Positions 7,822 to 16,104 of a DNA stretch of 64,000 nt are shown one piece after another. How positions within the stretch are numbered: position 1 is the stretch's first letter; the number at the start of each line of letters is the position of its first letter. A program made the translations under genes and the position numbers. The stretch lies in assembly GCF_000010505.1 (NCBI RefSeq), contig NC_010729.1:854501-918500 (forward strand), read 5' to 3'. The notes beneath the pieces are model-generated. The model worked only from the letters and a program-made list of their open reading frames with translations, ran no database searches and was not told the DNA's origin. The DNA is from Porphyromonas gingivalis ATCC 33277. GTDB taxonomy: Bacteria > Bacteroidota > Bacteroidia > Bacteroidales > Porphyromonadaceae.

Positions 7822-9960
7822 TTAGTTCGGGTGTAGCCTCAATACTTCCGGAATGAGCCTGATGACGGCATCCTCGATACCGGCTTTGAGAAGAACCGGT
7901 ATGTCTGCCGTATAGGCTGCGAGAAATTCATCTTTCCCGTTCGGAGTGAGCTTCAATCCCGCAAGATAATGGTCGATCGCAACAGGGATCTGCCCCATAG
8001 CCAGAGACGTATGTCCGGCATTGAGCCGATCGGTGAAAGTCGAGAGATCGTCGGATTCCAGTATGGTGCGATAGTAATCGCCGGCACGTTCGTACTGGCC
8101 GGTGAGGAAGAGGCACCAAGCGATGGGACGACGAGCCTTGGAAGCATCGTCCACACTGAACTCATATCGGAAGAAGCATTGTAGAGCTTCATCGTATCGG
8201 CTGTCCTCGACGAGCGCATTTCCTCGCTGCAGGAGTAGAGTCGCTTCGTGCGGATTGCGCTCGAAGAGTCGTTTATATATTTCGGCCGCTTCGGCCGGAC
8301 GGCACAGCTGGCGGTAACAGTGAGCCATACGCTTGAGCAGCCATTCGTGCTCCGTATCGATCAGTTCGGCACGCGAATATGCAGCCAGAGCTTGGGCGAA
8401 AAGGCCCTGCTGCTGGAGGGAGAAACCCAGCTTTTGGTGCAGAGTGGTATCCGTGGCACTTTCTTTCCCTTCAGCCAAATCGGCCAGCAGCTTCGCTGCC
8501 CGATCGTAATGCTTGCGGCGGAAGAGAAATTCGGCCGTATGCAGCAGCGTATCACGCTTGTAGAGATAGCGATCGAGCACAGGCAGATCCGGTGGGATGG
8601 GCGAGAGGAAAATATCGTCAAATTCGTTCTTCCGTTCGCATACCTTATAGAATCTGTACAGATCCTGCAGATAGCTCTTGATGGCCGTGTCCAATTTGCC
8701 GGTTTCGCCGACCGGTACATCCTGCTTTATCTGTTCTTTGAGTGCATCCAGTTCACCGCCTACGGCTCCCATGGCCGAACCTCGAAGTGCAGCAGGGAGG
8801 CTTTCCATCGAAACGATGAAAGAGTAGCGGTCCGAGTTACAAAGCTGTGGGCCTATCGCCTCCACAAGCTGCTTGAGCACAGCATTCTCTTCGAGCAGTG
8901 GAGCTATCCGGCTGTGGGCGGCATCGAAAGGCAGAAACCAGTTGTGCATCTCGCGGAAAAAGCTGCTTCCCTTCAAGTTCATGAACGAAGAGTGCATTAC
9001 ATCGGCTCCTTCGAGCTGCAACTCCGAGAACTCCCTGATCTTGTCTCCCAGACCGCTCTTCTCCAGCTCCTCCATCCACTCCGGATTGCCTGTCTCCTGT
9101 ATGGACTCGGTATCTCCCATACCGAATTTGCGCAGGTCGGGGGCTATCTTCTGTATATCGCTGAAAAGCTCGGTTTGCAGATGCTTGGTGATGGACTCTG
9201 TTTCGCAGGCAAAGAGGAAACGGATCGAAAGCATCTCAAGGGTCGGCTCCAAAAGGATATGTTCATTGACGGCTTCCAGTCGCAATGCAATCTCATTATA
9301 ATAGAGTCGGGTATGGTGGGGATAGGAACGAACGGTGAGAACGACTCCGACCAGCAGGCGGGCGCGATAGTCGGCTGTAATGTCGGGGCGAGCCAGCTCT
9401 TCGAGCAGGAAGTAGAGCTTTTTCGAGTGCCACTGCTGTTGCAGAGCCATCGTCAAGGCCGACGCCGCCACGAGGCGAATGTATTCGCCGGCATGCGAGA
9501 GGGCAGCAGCCTCTTCGTCCGTCAGAGCATCGGCCGTCCACAAGCTATCGAATATGAGCCGTACCAATTCGTCGAACTGCTTGCGGACAGTGCTTGTCTC
9601 AGCCTGCTCCAGCAAGGTGACAAGGCTTTCGAAACCGATGCTGCGGCGGTAACGAAGGCGATCGTAGAAAAGCCCCGTGCCTTGTGCCACCACGGATTCG
9701 CGATGCACTTCAGCTGCCAGACCTATGAGTTTGCGCTTGAGGTAGAGGAGCATCTCGGCCTGTTTTTCGTCTTTCACACCTTGGGCAAAGTACGACAGGA
9801 GCTGCCGATAGACATTCTCCAGATCGTCGATGCGTGTGAGGAAATGCGATTGCTGCGAGGGTACCGATGCACGGACGAGGCCGAACGCCTCGCTCAGCAG
9901 TCCATCCCCGACAGCCTGATATGTTTTTTGTAATTGCTGAGTCACTGTTGTTGGATTCAT
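7822..9960 (-). CDS. TPR-repeat protein of unknown function
   Basis: A 712-residue soluble protein. The C-terminal third (about 490-690) holds tetratricopeptide repeats, visible as RAAKLLADLAEG, QGLFAQALAAYSRAELID, CRPAEAAEIYKRLFERNP and YDEALQCFFRYEF. The N-terminal two thirds are Leu- and Glu-rich, probably helical, and match no family I recognise. No signal peptide is seen. The start at 9960 (MNPTTVTQ) is preferred over ATG 9975, because the promoter box at 9987-9994 would leave 9975 with a leader of only a few bases. The gene leads a two-gene unit with dcp. An IS982-type element has inserted about 60 bases upstream of its promoter. Confidence 0.75.
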   Translation of the reverse strand: MNPTTVTQQLQKTYQAVGDGLLSEAFGLVRASVPSQQSHFLTRIDDLENVYRQLLSYFAQGVKDEKQAEMLLYLKRKLIGLAAEVHRESVVAQGTGLFYDRLRYRRSIGFESLVTLLEQAETSTVRKQFDELVRLIFDSLWTADALTDEEAAALSHAGEYIRLVAASALTMALQQQWHSKKLYFLLEELARPDITADYRARLLVGVVLTVRSYPHHTRLYYNEIALRLEAVNEHILLEPTLEMLSIRFLFACETESITKHLQTELFSDIQKIAPDLRKFGMGDTESIQETGNPEWMEELEKSGLGDKIREFSELQLEGADVMHSSFMNLKGSSFFREMHNWFLPFDAAHSRIAPLLEENAVLKQLVEAIGPQLCNSDRYSFIVSMESLPAALRGSAMGAVGGELDALKEQIKQDVPVGETGKLDTAIKSYLQDLYRFYKVCERKNEFDDIFLSPIPPDLPVLDRYLYKRDTLLHTAEFLFRRKHYDRAAKLLADLAEGKESATDTTLHQKLGFSLQQQGLFAQALAAYSRAELIDTEHEWLLKRMAHCYRQLCRPAEAAEIYKRLFERNPHEATLLLQRGNALVEDSRYDEALQCFFRYEFSVDDASKARRPIAWCLFLTGQYERAGDYYRTILESDDLSTFTDRLNAGHTSLAMGQIPVAIDHYLAGLKLTPNGKDEFLAAYTADIPVLLKAGIEDAVIRLIPEVLRLHPN

Positions 9961-9986
9961 TGTTTTTCGGCTCATCCCTCGTCGGA

Positions 9987-10016
9987 CAAATGTACGAATA
10001 ACTCCTATGTGGCAAA
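9987..10016 (-). promoter_or_regulatory. Promoter of the TPR-dcp unit
   Basis: On the minus strand, TTTG (10013-10016) is followed after 18 bases by TACATTTG (9987-9994). This is close to the Bacteroidetes consensus TTTG-N19-21-TAnnTTTG. The predicted start site near 9982 lies about 22 bases before ATG 9960. Confidence 0.6.
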
Positions 10017-10073
10017 TTTCCCCGTGCGAATACTTCTCTTACTATCGGAAATTACAATCACGGGTGTCTTTTT

Positions 10074-10079
10074 ATTATA
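10074..10079. repeat. Target-site duplication, left copy (ATTATA)
   Basis: ATTATA lies directly outside the left inverted repeat and recurs at 11150-11155 directly outside the right one. This is the 6-bp direct repeat expected from a single insertion. Confidence 0.75.
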
Positions 10080-10164
10080 ACGTCAGTTCGACGTAAGAAA
10101 AAGCCAATGAATTTGTTTTCTGATTAGGGTTAAACGCCCAAAGAACGTGGGCATTATGCTTGAA

Positions 10165-10233
10165 AAAGTAGCGAATTATTTGTATCTTAGCTGTTGACAA
10201 TCAATAAGATACGAACAAACAAAACGCTACTTT
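10165..10233 (+). promoter_or_regulatory. Nested inverted repeats abutting the transposase start codon
   Basis: The outer arms AAAGTAGCG (10165-10173) and CGCTACTTT (10225-10233) are exact reverse complements. The second arm ends one base before ATG 10234. Inside them, GTATCTTA (10182-10189) pairs with TAAGATAC (10205-10212). Transcripts entering from outside would fold the ribosome-binding region into a long hairpin. Some other insertion sequences are known to silence read-through translation in this way; its role here is inferred. Confidence 0.6.
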
Positions 10234-11136
10234 ATGAAGACAAATATAGTTGATGTTTTTTGCATCATAGATGATTTCTCCAAGCTTTTTGATGAAGCAA
10301 TCAAGAAAAAGACCCTCGAAGAGGCAGACAAAAAACGCAGGAATAGAAAGTTTAAGATGTCGGACAGTGAGGTCATGACCATCCTGATCCTTTTTCATCT
10401 GTCAAGATACCGAGATTTGAAAGCTTTTTATCTTCAATACATCACCCATTCTTGTCGATCCGAGTTCCCACATCTTGTCTCTTATAATCGCTTTGTGGAG
10501 CTGCAAAGCAGGGTAGGTTTCAAGCTGATAGCATTTCTCAATATGTGTTGTTTGGGTCAATGTACAGGCATCTCTTTCATCGATTCCACCCCACTGAAGG
10601 CTTGTCATATCAAACGAGCTCATGGGCATAGGACAATGAGGGGATGGGCTCAAAAAGGCAAAAGCACCATGGGTTGGTTTTATGGATTCAAGCTACATAT
10701 TGTTATCAACGACAGGGGTGAAATCATCAACTATCAAATCACACCGGGCAATTGTGATGACAGAGAACCTCTGAAAGACGGAACATTCACCAAGAATCTT
10801 TTTGGCAAACTCATTGCCGATAGAGGCTACATTTCCCAAAACCTTTTTGACCGGCTCTTTGTCGATGACATCCACATGATAACCAAAATCAAAAAGAACA
10901 TGAAGAACTCCCTGATGCATCTATATGACAAAGTTTTATTGAGAAAGAGAGCCTTGATCGAAACGGTCAATGATATGCTCAAAAATGTCTGTCAGATAGA
11001 GCACACGAGACATCGCAGTGTCAACAATTTTGTCACCAACCTGATCTCCGGTATCATCGCTTACAACATCCTGCCTAAAAAGCCTGAACTCAATATTGAA
11101 ATCATCAGAAACCCTAACTTTCCTATTTCCGCTTAG
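10234..11136 (+). CDS. IS982-family transposase
   Basis: A 300-residue DDE transposase. Catalytic residues are readable as Asp117 (FIDSTPLKAC), Asp196 (LIADRGYIS) and Glu243 (LIETVNDMLK). The segment GWAQKGKSTMGWFYGFKLH between the two Asp residues is diagnostic of the IS982 group, and the C-terminus RHRSVNNFVTNLISGIIAYN is also typical. The N-terminal 60 residues are basic and probably bind the inverted repeats. The frame is intact with no stop or frameshift, so the enzyme could be active. Translation may be limited by the hairpin immediately before the start codon. Confidence 0.93.
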   Translation: MKTNIVDVFCIIDDFSKLFDEAIKKKTLEEADKKRRNRKFKMSDSEVMTILILFHLSRYRDLKAFYLQYITHSCRSEFPHLVSYNRFVELQSRVGFKLIAFLNMCCLGQCTGISFIDSTPLKACHIKRAHGHRTMRGWAQKGKSTMGWFYGFKLHIVINDRGEIINYQITPGNCDDREPLKDGTFTKNLFGKLIADRGYISQNLFDRLFVDDIHMITKIKKNMKNSLMHLYDKVLLRKRALIETVNDMLKNVCQIEHTRHRSVNNFVTNLISGIIAYNILPKKPELNIEIIRNPNFPISA

Positions 11137-11149
11137 ATCGAACTGACGT

Positions 11150-11155
11150 ATTATA
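11150..11155. repeat. Target-site duplication, right copy (ATTATA)
   Basis: Exact repeat of 10074-10079 immediately outside the right inverted repeat of the insertion sequence. Confidence 0.75.
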
Positions 11156-11352
11156 AGAAATGATACTTCAAATACGACAAGGGAGTCGAGGTCGTCGATC
11201 TGCTATTGAGTCAGAGCTTCCCAAACAAGGGGGAAACGAATTTTGAAGACGCGAAATTGGGAAAACTTCTAAGATTATTTTCATTTCACCTTAATTGGCT
11301 ATAATGTACTGGTAATTAGCATGTTGTAATGAGCACCGTAGGCCTACGCCGG

Positions 11353-11373
11353 TCTCCTGCACGGTGCAGGAGA
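11353..11373. repeat. Perfect 10-bp-arm palindrome
   Basis: TCTCCTGCAC and GTGCAGGAGA are exact reverse complements around a single G. No T run follows on either strand, so a terminator is unlikely. The neighbouring CTACG-type words resemble the inverted-repeat field at 540-760. Confidence 0.7.
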
Positions 11374-11595
11374 GTATCGTACGTCTACGATCGTTTTTCA
11401 ATCTCTGCACGGGCTGTCATCACAACCGACATGGTTTCGGAGTTCATGGCTTTCGATAAATTGCTGCATACTTCTTTTTGTCCTTTTTATACGCTGTGTG
11501 CTTTGATAGGATTGTGGAAAGTGTTTCTCCATTTCTTGCGGCTGTTACACCTCAGGAAGGAATGCTTGCTGTGTGGAATATGCAAGTGCTTCATA

Positions 11596-11627
11596 TTTGC
11601 GGCTTTCAAAGAATTGGGCTACTTTTG
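11596..11627 (+). promoter_or_regulatory. Promoter of tig
   Basis: TTTG (11596-11599), a 20-base spacer and TACTTTTG (11620-11627) match the Bacteroidetes consensus TTTG-N19-21-TAnnTTTG exactly. The predicted start leaves a leader of about 60 bases before ATG 11693. Confidence 0.8.
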
Positions 11628-11692
11628 GCGGACATTTTTACGCGGTTTTTCAAAGCCAAAAAGACAATAACTCCAAGATAATAAAGAAGAAA

Positions 11693-13069
11693 ATGAACGT
11701 ATCGATCAAGAATACGGATGCCGTCAATGCCATTGCTACGGTAGCAATCGAGAAGGCTGATTATGCCAACGAAGTGGAAAAAGCTCTGCGTACCTATCGC
11801 CAACGTGCCAATGTCCCCGGATTCCGCAAGGGGATGATACCGATGGGTATGATCAAGAAAATGTACGGTAAGGGTGTCAAAGCAGAGGAGATCAACCGCG
11901 TAGTCGGTCGTGAACTCTATCGTTATATAGCAGAGAACAAACTCAATGTACTGGGAGAGCCTATGCCTAACGAGGAATTGCAGAAGGAGTACGACTTCGA
12001 TACCACTGACGACTTTGAATTCGTATTCGACCTGGCTCTCAGCCCCGTGGTGGACGTAGTGGTAGACAAGAGCATTCGTGTACCTTATTATACGATCCAA
12101 CCCACAGAGGAGATGATCGACCGGCAGATCGAATCTATGAGATCCAGCTACGGACATTCGGTGGAAGCCGATGAAGTGACTGCCAACGATGTAGTGAAGG
12201 GGCGTCTCTGTGAATTGGAGGATGGCCAACCCAAAGAAGGTGGTATCTGTGTGGAAGAAGCCATGTTGCTTCCGGCCTATATGAAGGACGAAGAGGAGAA
12301 GAATAAATTCGTCGGCGCTGCCAAGAACAGCGTTGTCATATTCAATCCCTCGAAGGCATACAATAATAATGAGTACGAACTTTCCTCCCTCCTGAAAGTG
12401 GACAAGTCGGCTATCGGAGAGCATACAGGTGACTTTTCTTTCGAAATCAGCAGTATCTCCCGACATGAAAAGGCTGAACTGAATGAAGAGTTCTTCAAAC
12501 AGGCTTTCGGCGAGGAGACGGATATCAAAAACGAAGCGGACTTGCGTGTTAAGGTAACCGAAGGTGTTCGCGAGCAATTCACGGCCGAAAGCGACTACAA
12601 ATTTCTCATCGATCTGCGCCGCGAACTGGAAGCTCAGGTAGGAGAGTTGCAGTTCCCCGATGCCCTGCTGAAGCGCTGGCTGAAACTGTCGCACACGGAG
12701 TGGAGTGATGAAGAACTGGAAAAGCAGTACCCTGCAATGATCAAGGATCTGACTTTCCATGTGATCAAGGAAGATCTGGTGAAGAAGAACGACATCGTGG
12801 TTACGCCGCAAGAGGTCAGGAATTTCGCCATCATTGTAGCCAAGAATCAGTTTGCCCAGTATGGCATGTCCGCCGTTCCTCAGGATGCTCTCGAACGTTA
12901 TGCCAATACGATGATGGAGAAGGAAGATGCTCGTCGCAATTTCTTCGACCGTGTTACGGAAAATAAGCTGGCTGCCGCGTTGAAAGAAAAGCTCGATATC
13001 GATGCCAAGACGGTTTCTCCGGACGAATTCAACAAACTGATGACCGAACAGCCTGCTTCGGCTGAGTAA
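11693..13069 (+). CDS. tig: Trigger factor
   Basis: The start at ATG 11693 (MNVSIKNTDAV) is placed by homology and by the promoter just upstream; the open frame extends 40 codons further back through non-coding DNA. The 458-residue protein has the ribosome-binding signature VPGFRKG at residues 41-47. The N-terminal domain spans about 1-130. A middle region (about 150-250) sits where the FKBP-type isomerase lies but has diverged strongly, and the helical C-terminal domain follows. Trigger factor docks at the ribosomal exit tunnel and shields nascent chains. The gene stands alone, is closed by a terminator, and is convergent with pnp. Confidence 0.93.
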   Translation: MNVSIKNTDAVNAIATVAIEKADYANEVEKALRTYRQRANVPGFRKGMIPMGMIKKMYGKGVKAEEINRVVGRELYRYIAENKLNVLGEPMPNEELQKEYDFDTTDDFEFVFDLALSPVVDVVVDKSIRVPYYTIQPTEEMIDRQIESMRSSYGHSVEADEVTANDVVKGRLCELEDGQPKEGGICVEEAMLLPAYMKDEEEKNKFVGAAKNSVVIFNPSKAYNNNEYELSSLLKVDKSAIGEHTGDFSFEISSISRHEKAELNEEFFKQAFGEETDIKNEADLRVKVTEGVREQFTAESDYKFLIDLRRELEAQVGELQFPDALLKRWLKLSHTEWSDEELEKQYPAMIKDLTFHVIKEDLVKKNDIVVTPQEVRNFAIIVAKNQFAQYGMSAVPQDALERYANTMMEKEDARRNFFDRVTENKLAAALKEKLDIDAKTVSPDEFNKLMTEQPASAE

Positions 13070-13155
13070 ATACTCATGTATGGTAGGGATTATGCCTATC
13101 GATACATTTTCTCTGATCAAATAAAAGCACTACGGCTTTTAGTACAATAATTTTT

Positions 13156-13196
13156 ATCCACCAGTAAGGCCGGTCTTGCTGGTGGATTTGTTTTTT
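13156..13196 (+). terminator. Terminator after tig
   Basis: ATCCACCAG (13156-13164) pairs with CTGGTGGAT (13179-13187) and is followed by TTGTTTTTT. A related hairpin in inverted orientation ends pnp (13630-13661). Confidence 0.75.
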
Positions 13197-13620
13197 AAGA
13201 CTATACAAGACATAAAATAAAAAAGCACCTTTCCTCCCGGAGAAGTGCTCTTTTTCGGTATTTCTATGAAGTCCTACCGACTGCGATCGATTTATCACTT
13301 TTATAATGGTTACATCATTAAGACCAAATGGCTTTGGCTAAACAAATGTGTTACTATTACATTGGCAAAGGTATAGCCAGCCATGCATCTCCACAATACC
13401 GATTAATAAGTAAAATTATTCTGTAGGCTACCTAACCATATGGCTAAATGGATATGACTTTCAAGATCTTGCCGATGTGAACTAAATAAGCTGACAGTCA
13501 AAAAAGTTAATTCAGCTTTTGGTCCATACTTATAGATACTCCTTAGGTTGCATTATAATTTACCGGTACAAGCCTTCGAAAGTATTCATGGTCAGAGCGG
13601 CATATAATGATTAAGACATA
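13197..13620. other. Intergenic stretch between convergent tig and pnp terminators
   Basis: No gene, promoter or RNA is recognised, apart from one further hairpin at 13224-13249. The stretch is AT-rich and bounded by two related terminator hairpins. Confidence 0.6.
13224..13256. terminator. Hairpin, possible bidirectional terminator
   Basis: AGCAC (13224-13228) and GTGCT (13245-13249) pair, extended by TT/AA, around a C/G-rich loop. A runs precede it and T runs follow it, so it could stop transcription from either side. Confidence 0.45.
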
Positions 13621-13661
13621 TAAAAATAAATCCATCAGCAAGATTGGCCTTGCTGATGGAT
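13621..13661 (-). terminator. Terminator after pnp
   Basis: TCCATCAGCAAG (13631-13642) and CTTGCTGATGGA (13649-13660) form a perfect 12-bp stem with a 6-base loop. On the minus strand the stem is followed by TTTATTTTTA. It lies 60 bases beyond the pnp stop. Confidence 0.75.
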
Positions 13662-13720
13662 AATTGTAGGAAGAGACATACCAAGCGACGAAATCGGCTG
13701 CTTGTCTCACTTGGCCGATT

Positions 13721-15952
13721 TTAGCCACGAGGCTCGCGGTGGTCACGATCACCACCACGACGTTCGAAGTTACGACCTCCTTCGCGTCCTCCCTCACGCC
13801 GCTCACGCCGCTCTCTCGGCTGAGGCTCCACGTAGCCTTCCGGTTTTTCCAGTAGCACCTTGCGGCTGAGTTTGAACTTGCCGGTCTTCGGATCTATATC
13901 GAGCAGCTTAACGTTGATGGATTCGCCTTCTTTCAGGTTGGTGTCCTCGATGGTCTCGAATCGTTTCCAATCCACTTCCGAGATATGCAGAAGTCCTTCC
14001 TTGCCGGGGAGGAATTCGACGAAGCAGCCGTATGGCATCACACTTGTGATCTTGCCCGGATAGGTTTCTCCGACTTCCGGCATAGCCACGATGCCCTTGA
14101 TCATGCCGATTGCAGCATCGATGCAGGGTTTGTTCGTACCACTGATCTCGATGACACCCATGCCATCTACCTCTTCGATGTTCACTGTGGCACCACTCTT
14201 CTCCTGTATGCCTTGGATGATCTTTCCGCCCGGGCCTATGACTGCTCCGATAAACTCCTTGCCGATATGCATCTTCTCGATACGCGGTGCATGAGGCTTG
14301 AGGTCATCTCTTGTCTCGGGCTGAGCTTCCATGATCTTGCCGAGGATGTGTAGGCGTCCTTGCTTGGCTTGCTCCAGAGCATTCTCCAAAATCTCATAGC
14401 TGAGACCATCCACCTTGATGTCCATCTGCGTGGCTGTAATACCGTCCTTCGTACCCGTTACCTTGAAGTCCATATCGCCGAGATGGTCTTCGTCACCGAG
14501 AATATCGGAGAGGATGGCGTAGTTCTTGCCCTGATTCTCTGAGATCAAGCCCATGGCAATGCCGGATACGGGCTTGCGAATCTGTACACCGGCATCGCGC
14601 AGAGCCAAAGTACCGGCGCAGACAGTGGCCATCGAGGACGAGCCATTGGACTCCAGAATGTCGCTGATTACACGTACCACATAGGGGTAGTCCGTCGGTA
14701 TCATACGCTTGAGGGCGCGATGCGCCAAATTGCCATGACCGATCTCGCGGCGGCCTACACCGCGTTGGGGACGGGCTTCACCTGTAGAGAAAGGAGGGAA
14801 GTTGTAGTGCAGCAGGAATCGCTCTTTCGTATAATTGAGTACATCGTCCACGAGCTTTTCGTCGCTCTTCGTACCGAGCGTAACGGTCGTAAGCGACTGC
14901 GTCTCACCACGAGTGAATATAGCTGAGCCATGCGGGCCGGGCAGGCAGTCGGTCTCGATCCATATCGGACGGATCTCCGTGGCCTTACGTCCATCGAGGC
15001 GTTTGCCTTCGTCGAGGATGGCACGACGCATCGCTTCTTTTTCCACATCGTGGTAGTAGCGAGCTATCATTTCGGCCTTCTCGGCAAGTTCTTCTTCCGT
15101 ATATTGAGCTTTGAACTCTTCCACGATCTTTTCAAAAGCTTCGCCGCGCTCGTGTTTGCCGGTTCCGCTGGTAGCCACCTCATAGGCACGAGCATAGCAT
15201 TCGTCGTGCACTTTCTTGCGCAGGTCTTCATCGTTTACTTCATGGCTGTATTCGCGCTTTTGAAGTTTTCCTACAGCTTCGGATAGTTCGAGCTGCGCCT
15301 TGCACTGTACCTTGATGGCTTCGTGTGCCACGCGTATGCCTTCGAGCATTTCGGATTCCTGTACCTCGTCCATTTCACCTTCGACCATCATGATGTTGTC
15401 CATTGTGGCTCCGACCATCAAGTCGATGTCTGCGCGTTCGAGCTGCTCGAAAGTAGGATTGACGATATAGCGGCCGTCCACACGTGCTACGCGCACTTCG
15501 CTGATAGGGCCGTTGAACGGTATATCGGAAACGGCAAGAGCTGCCGAAGCTGCCAGACCGGCCAAGGCGTCGGGCATATCCTCGCCATCGGCTGAAAAGA
15601 GGATCACATTGACGAATACCTCTGCATGATAATTGTCCGGGAATAGCGGACGAAGGGCACGATCCACAAGGCGGCAGGTCAGGATCTCGTAATCCGAAGC
15701 TTTGCCTTCGCGGCGAGTGAATCCTCCGGGGAAGCGTCCGATGGCGGAGTATTTCTCTTTGTATTCCACCTGAAGAGGCATGAAGTCGCAGCCGGGGTTA
15801 GCGTCTTTGGCTGCACAAACTGTAGCGAGCAATACCGTATTGCCCATGGTGACTGTCACGGCGCCATCGGCCTGCTTGGCCAATTTACCGGTTTCGATCT
15901 TGATGGAACGACCATCTCCCAGATCGATAGTCTTACTTACAACGTTAAGCAT
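13721..15952 (-). CDS. pnp: Polynucleotide phosphorylase
   Basis: Start ATG at 15952 ([20 protein letters not shown]) fits the family N-terminus; the longer frame runs into non-coding DNA. The 743-residue protein has two RNase PH domains; the second includes [17 protein letters not shown] and [18 protein letters not shown] domain carries IGPGGKIIQ, and an S1 domain carries [16 protein letters not shown]. The last 35 residues form an Arg/Glu/Gly-rich tail ([14 protein letters not shown]), probably an RNA-contacting extension. The enzyme degrades RNA 3'-5' using phosphate. A TACTTTTG promoter box lies 43 bases upstream of the start, and the gene is convergent with tig. Confidence 0.96.
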   Translation of the reverse strand: MLNVVSKTIDLGDGRSIKIETGKLAKQADGAVTVTMGNTVLLATVCAAKDANPGCDFMPLQVEYKEKYSAIGRFPGGFTRREGKASDYEILTCRLVDRALRPLFPDNYHAEVFVNVILFSADGEDMPDALAGLAASAALAVSDIPFNGPISEVRVARVDGRYIVNPTFEQLERADIDLMVGATMDNIMMVEGEMDEVQESEMLEGIRVAHEAIKVQCKAQLELSEAVGKLQKREYSHEVNDEDLRKKVHDECYARAYEVATSGTGKHERGEAFEKIVEEFKAQYTEEELAEKAEMIARYYHDVEKEAMRRAILDEGKRLDGRKATEIRPIWIETDCLPGPHGSAIFTRGETQSLTTVTLGTKSDEKLVDDVLNYTKERFLLHYNFPPFSTGEARPQRGVGRREIGHGNLAHRALKRMIPTDYPYVVRVISDILESNGSSSMATVCAGTLALRDAGVQIRKPVSGIAMGLISENQGKNYAILSDILGDEDHLGDMDFKVTGTKDGITATQMDIKVDGLSYEILENALEQAKQGRLHILGKIMEAQPETRDDLKPHAPRIEKMHIGKEFIGAVIGPGGKIIQGIQEKSGATVNIEEVDGMGVIEISGTNKPCIDAAIGMIKGIVAMPEVGETYPGKITSVMPYGCFVEFLPGKEGLLHISEVDWKRFETIEDTNLKEGESINVKLLDIDPKTGKFKLSRKVLLEKPEGYVEPQPRERRERREGGREGGRNFERRGGDRDHREPRG

Positions 15953-15994
15953 AAGTCTTTTTATTTCTAATCTATAACTCTTTAGTATCGTGGG

Positions 15995-16002
15995 CAAAAG
16001 TA
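15995..16002 (-). promoter_or_regulatory. Promoter -7 box for pnp (TACTTTTG)
   Basis: Minus-strand TACTTTTG matches TAnnTTTG and lies 43 bases before the pnp start. No clear TTTG is found at the -33 distance. Confidence 0.45.
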
Positions 16003-16104
16003 CACAAAAGGGATGATAAAACGCAGAATAATAAAATAACTCCACTCCATCCCCTTCAGAGCAAAAACCGTGGAGGCAGCCGCTAAGATACAGTGGCCGG
16101 AAGC

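Larger units (their letters stand above)
10080..11149 (+). mobile_element. Complete IS982-family insertion sequence, about 1070 bp
   Basis: Terminal inverted repeats begin ACGTCAGTTCGA at both ends (10080-10091, and the reverse complement of 11138-11149). Similarity extends to 16 of 18 bases. A 6-bp duplication ATTATA flanks the element. One intact 300-codon transposase gene fills most of it. Intact ends, an intact gene and a perfect target duplication suggest recent insertion. Length and transposase fit IS982-family elements; the exact ISPg name is not assigned. Confidence 0.88.
11156..11692. other. Intergenic stretch with possible gene remnant and palindrome
   Basis: Between the insertion sequence and tig there is no complete gene. 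Bases 11164-11304 read as an open frame without a start (YFKYDKGVEVVDLLLSQSF, then PNKGETNFEDAKLGKLLRL) ending at TAA 11302-11304. It looks like a protein C-terminus, but no stop-free extension exists across the insertion site. At 11353-11373 there is a 21-base palindrome, TCTCCTGCAC-G-GTGCAGGAGA, inside a G+C-rich patch that also contains CGTAGGCCTACG. The tig promoter lies at 11596-11627. Confidence 0.5.

Noticed and set aside
8248-9933. 561-codon plus-strand frame opposite the TPR gene
   Set aside because: Antisense shadow; the minus-strand frame has TPR motifs and a consensus promoter.
10074-11155. IS element as part of a composite transposon
   Set aside because: Only one copy is seen, with its own complete target duplication; no cargo genes or second copy lie in the window.
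11606-13120. 504-codon minus-strand frame opposite tig
   Set aside because: It is the antisense image of a well-supported trigger factor gene, with hydrophobic low-information composition and no family match.
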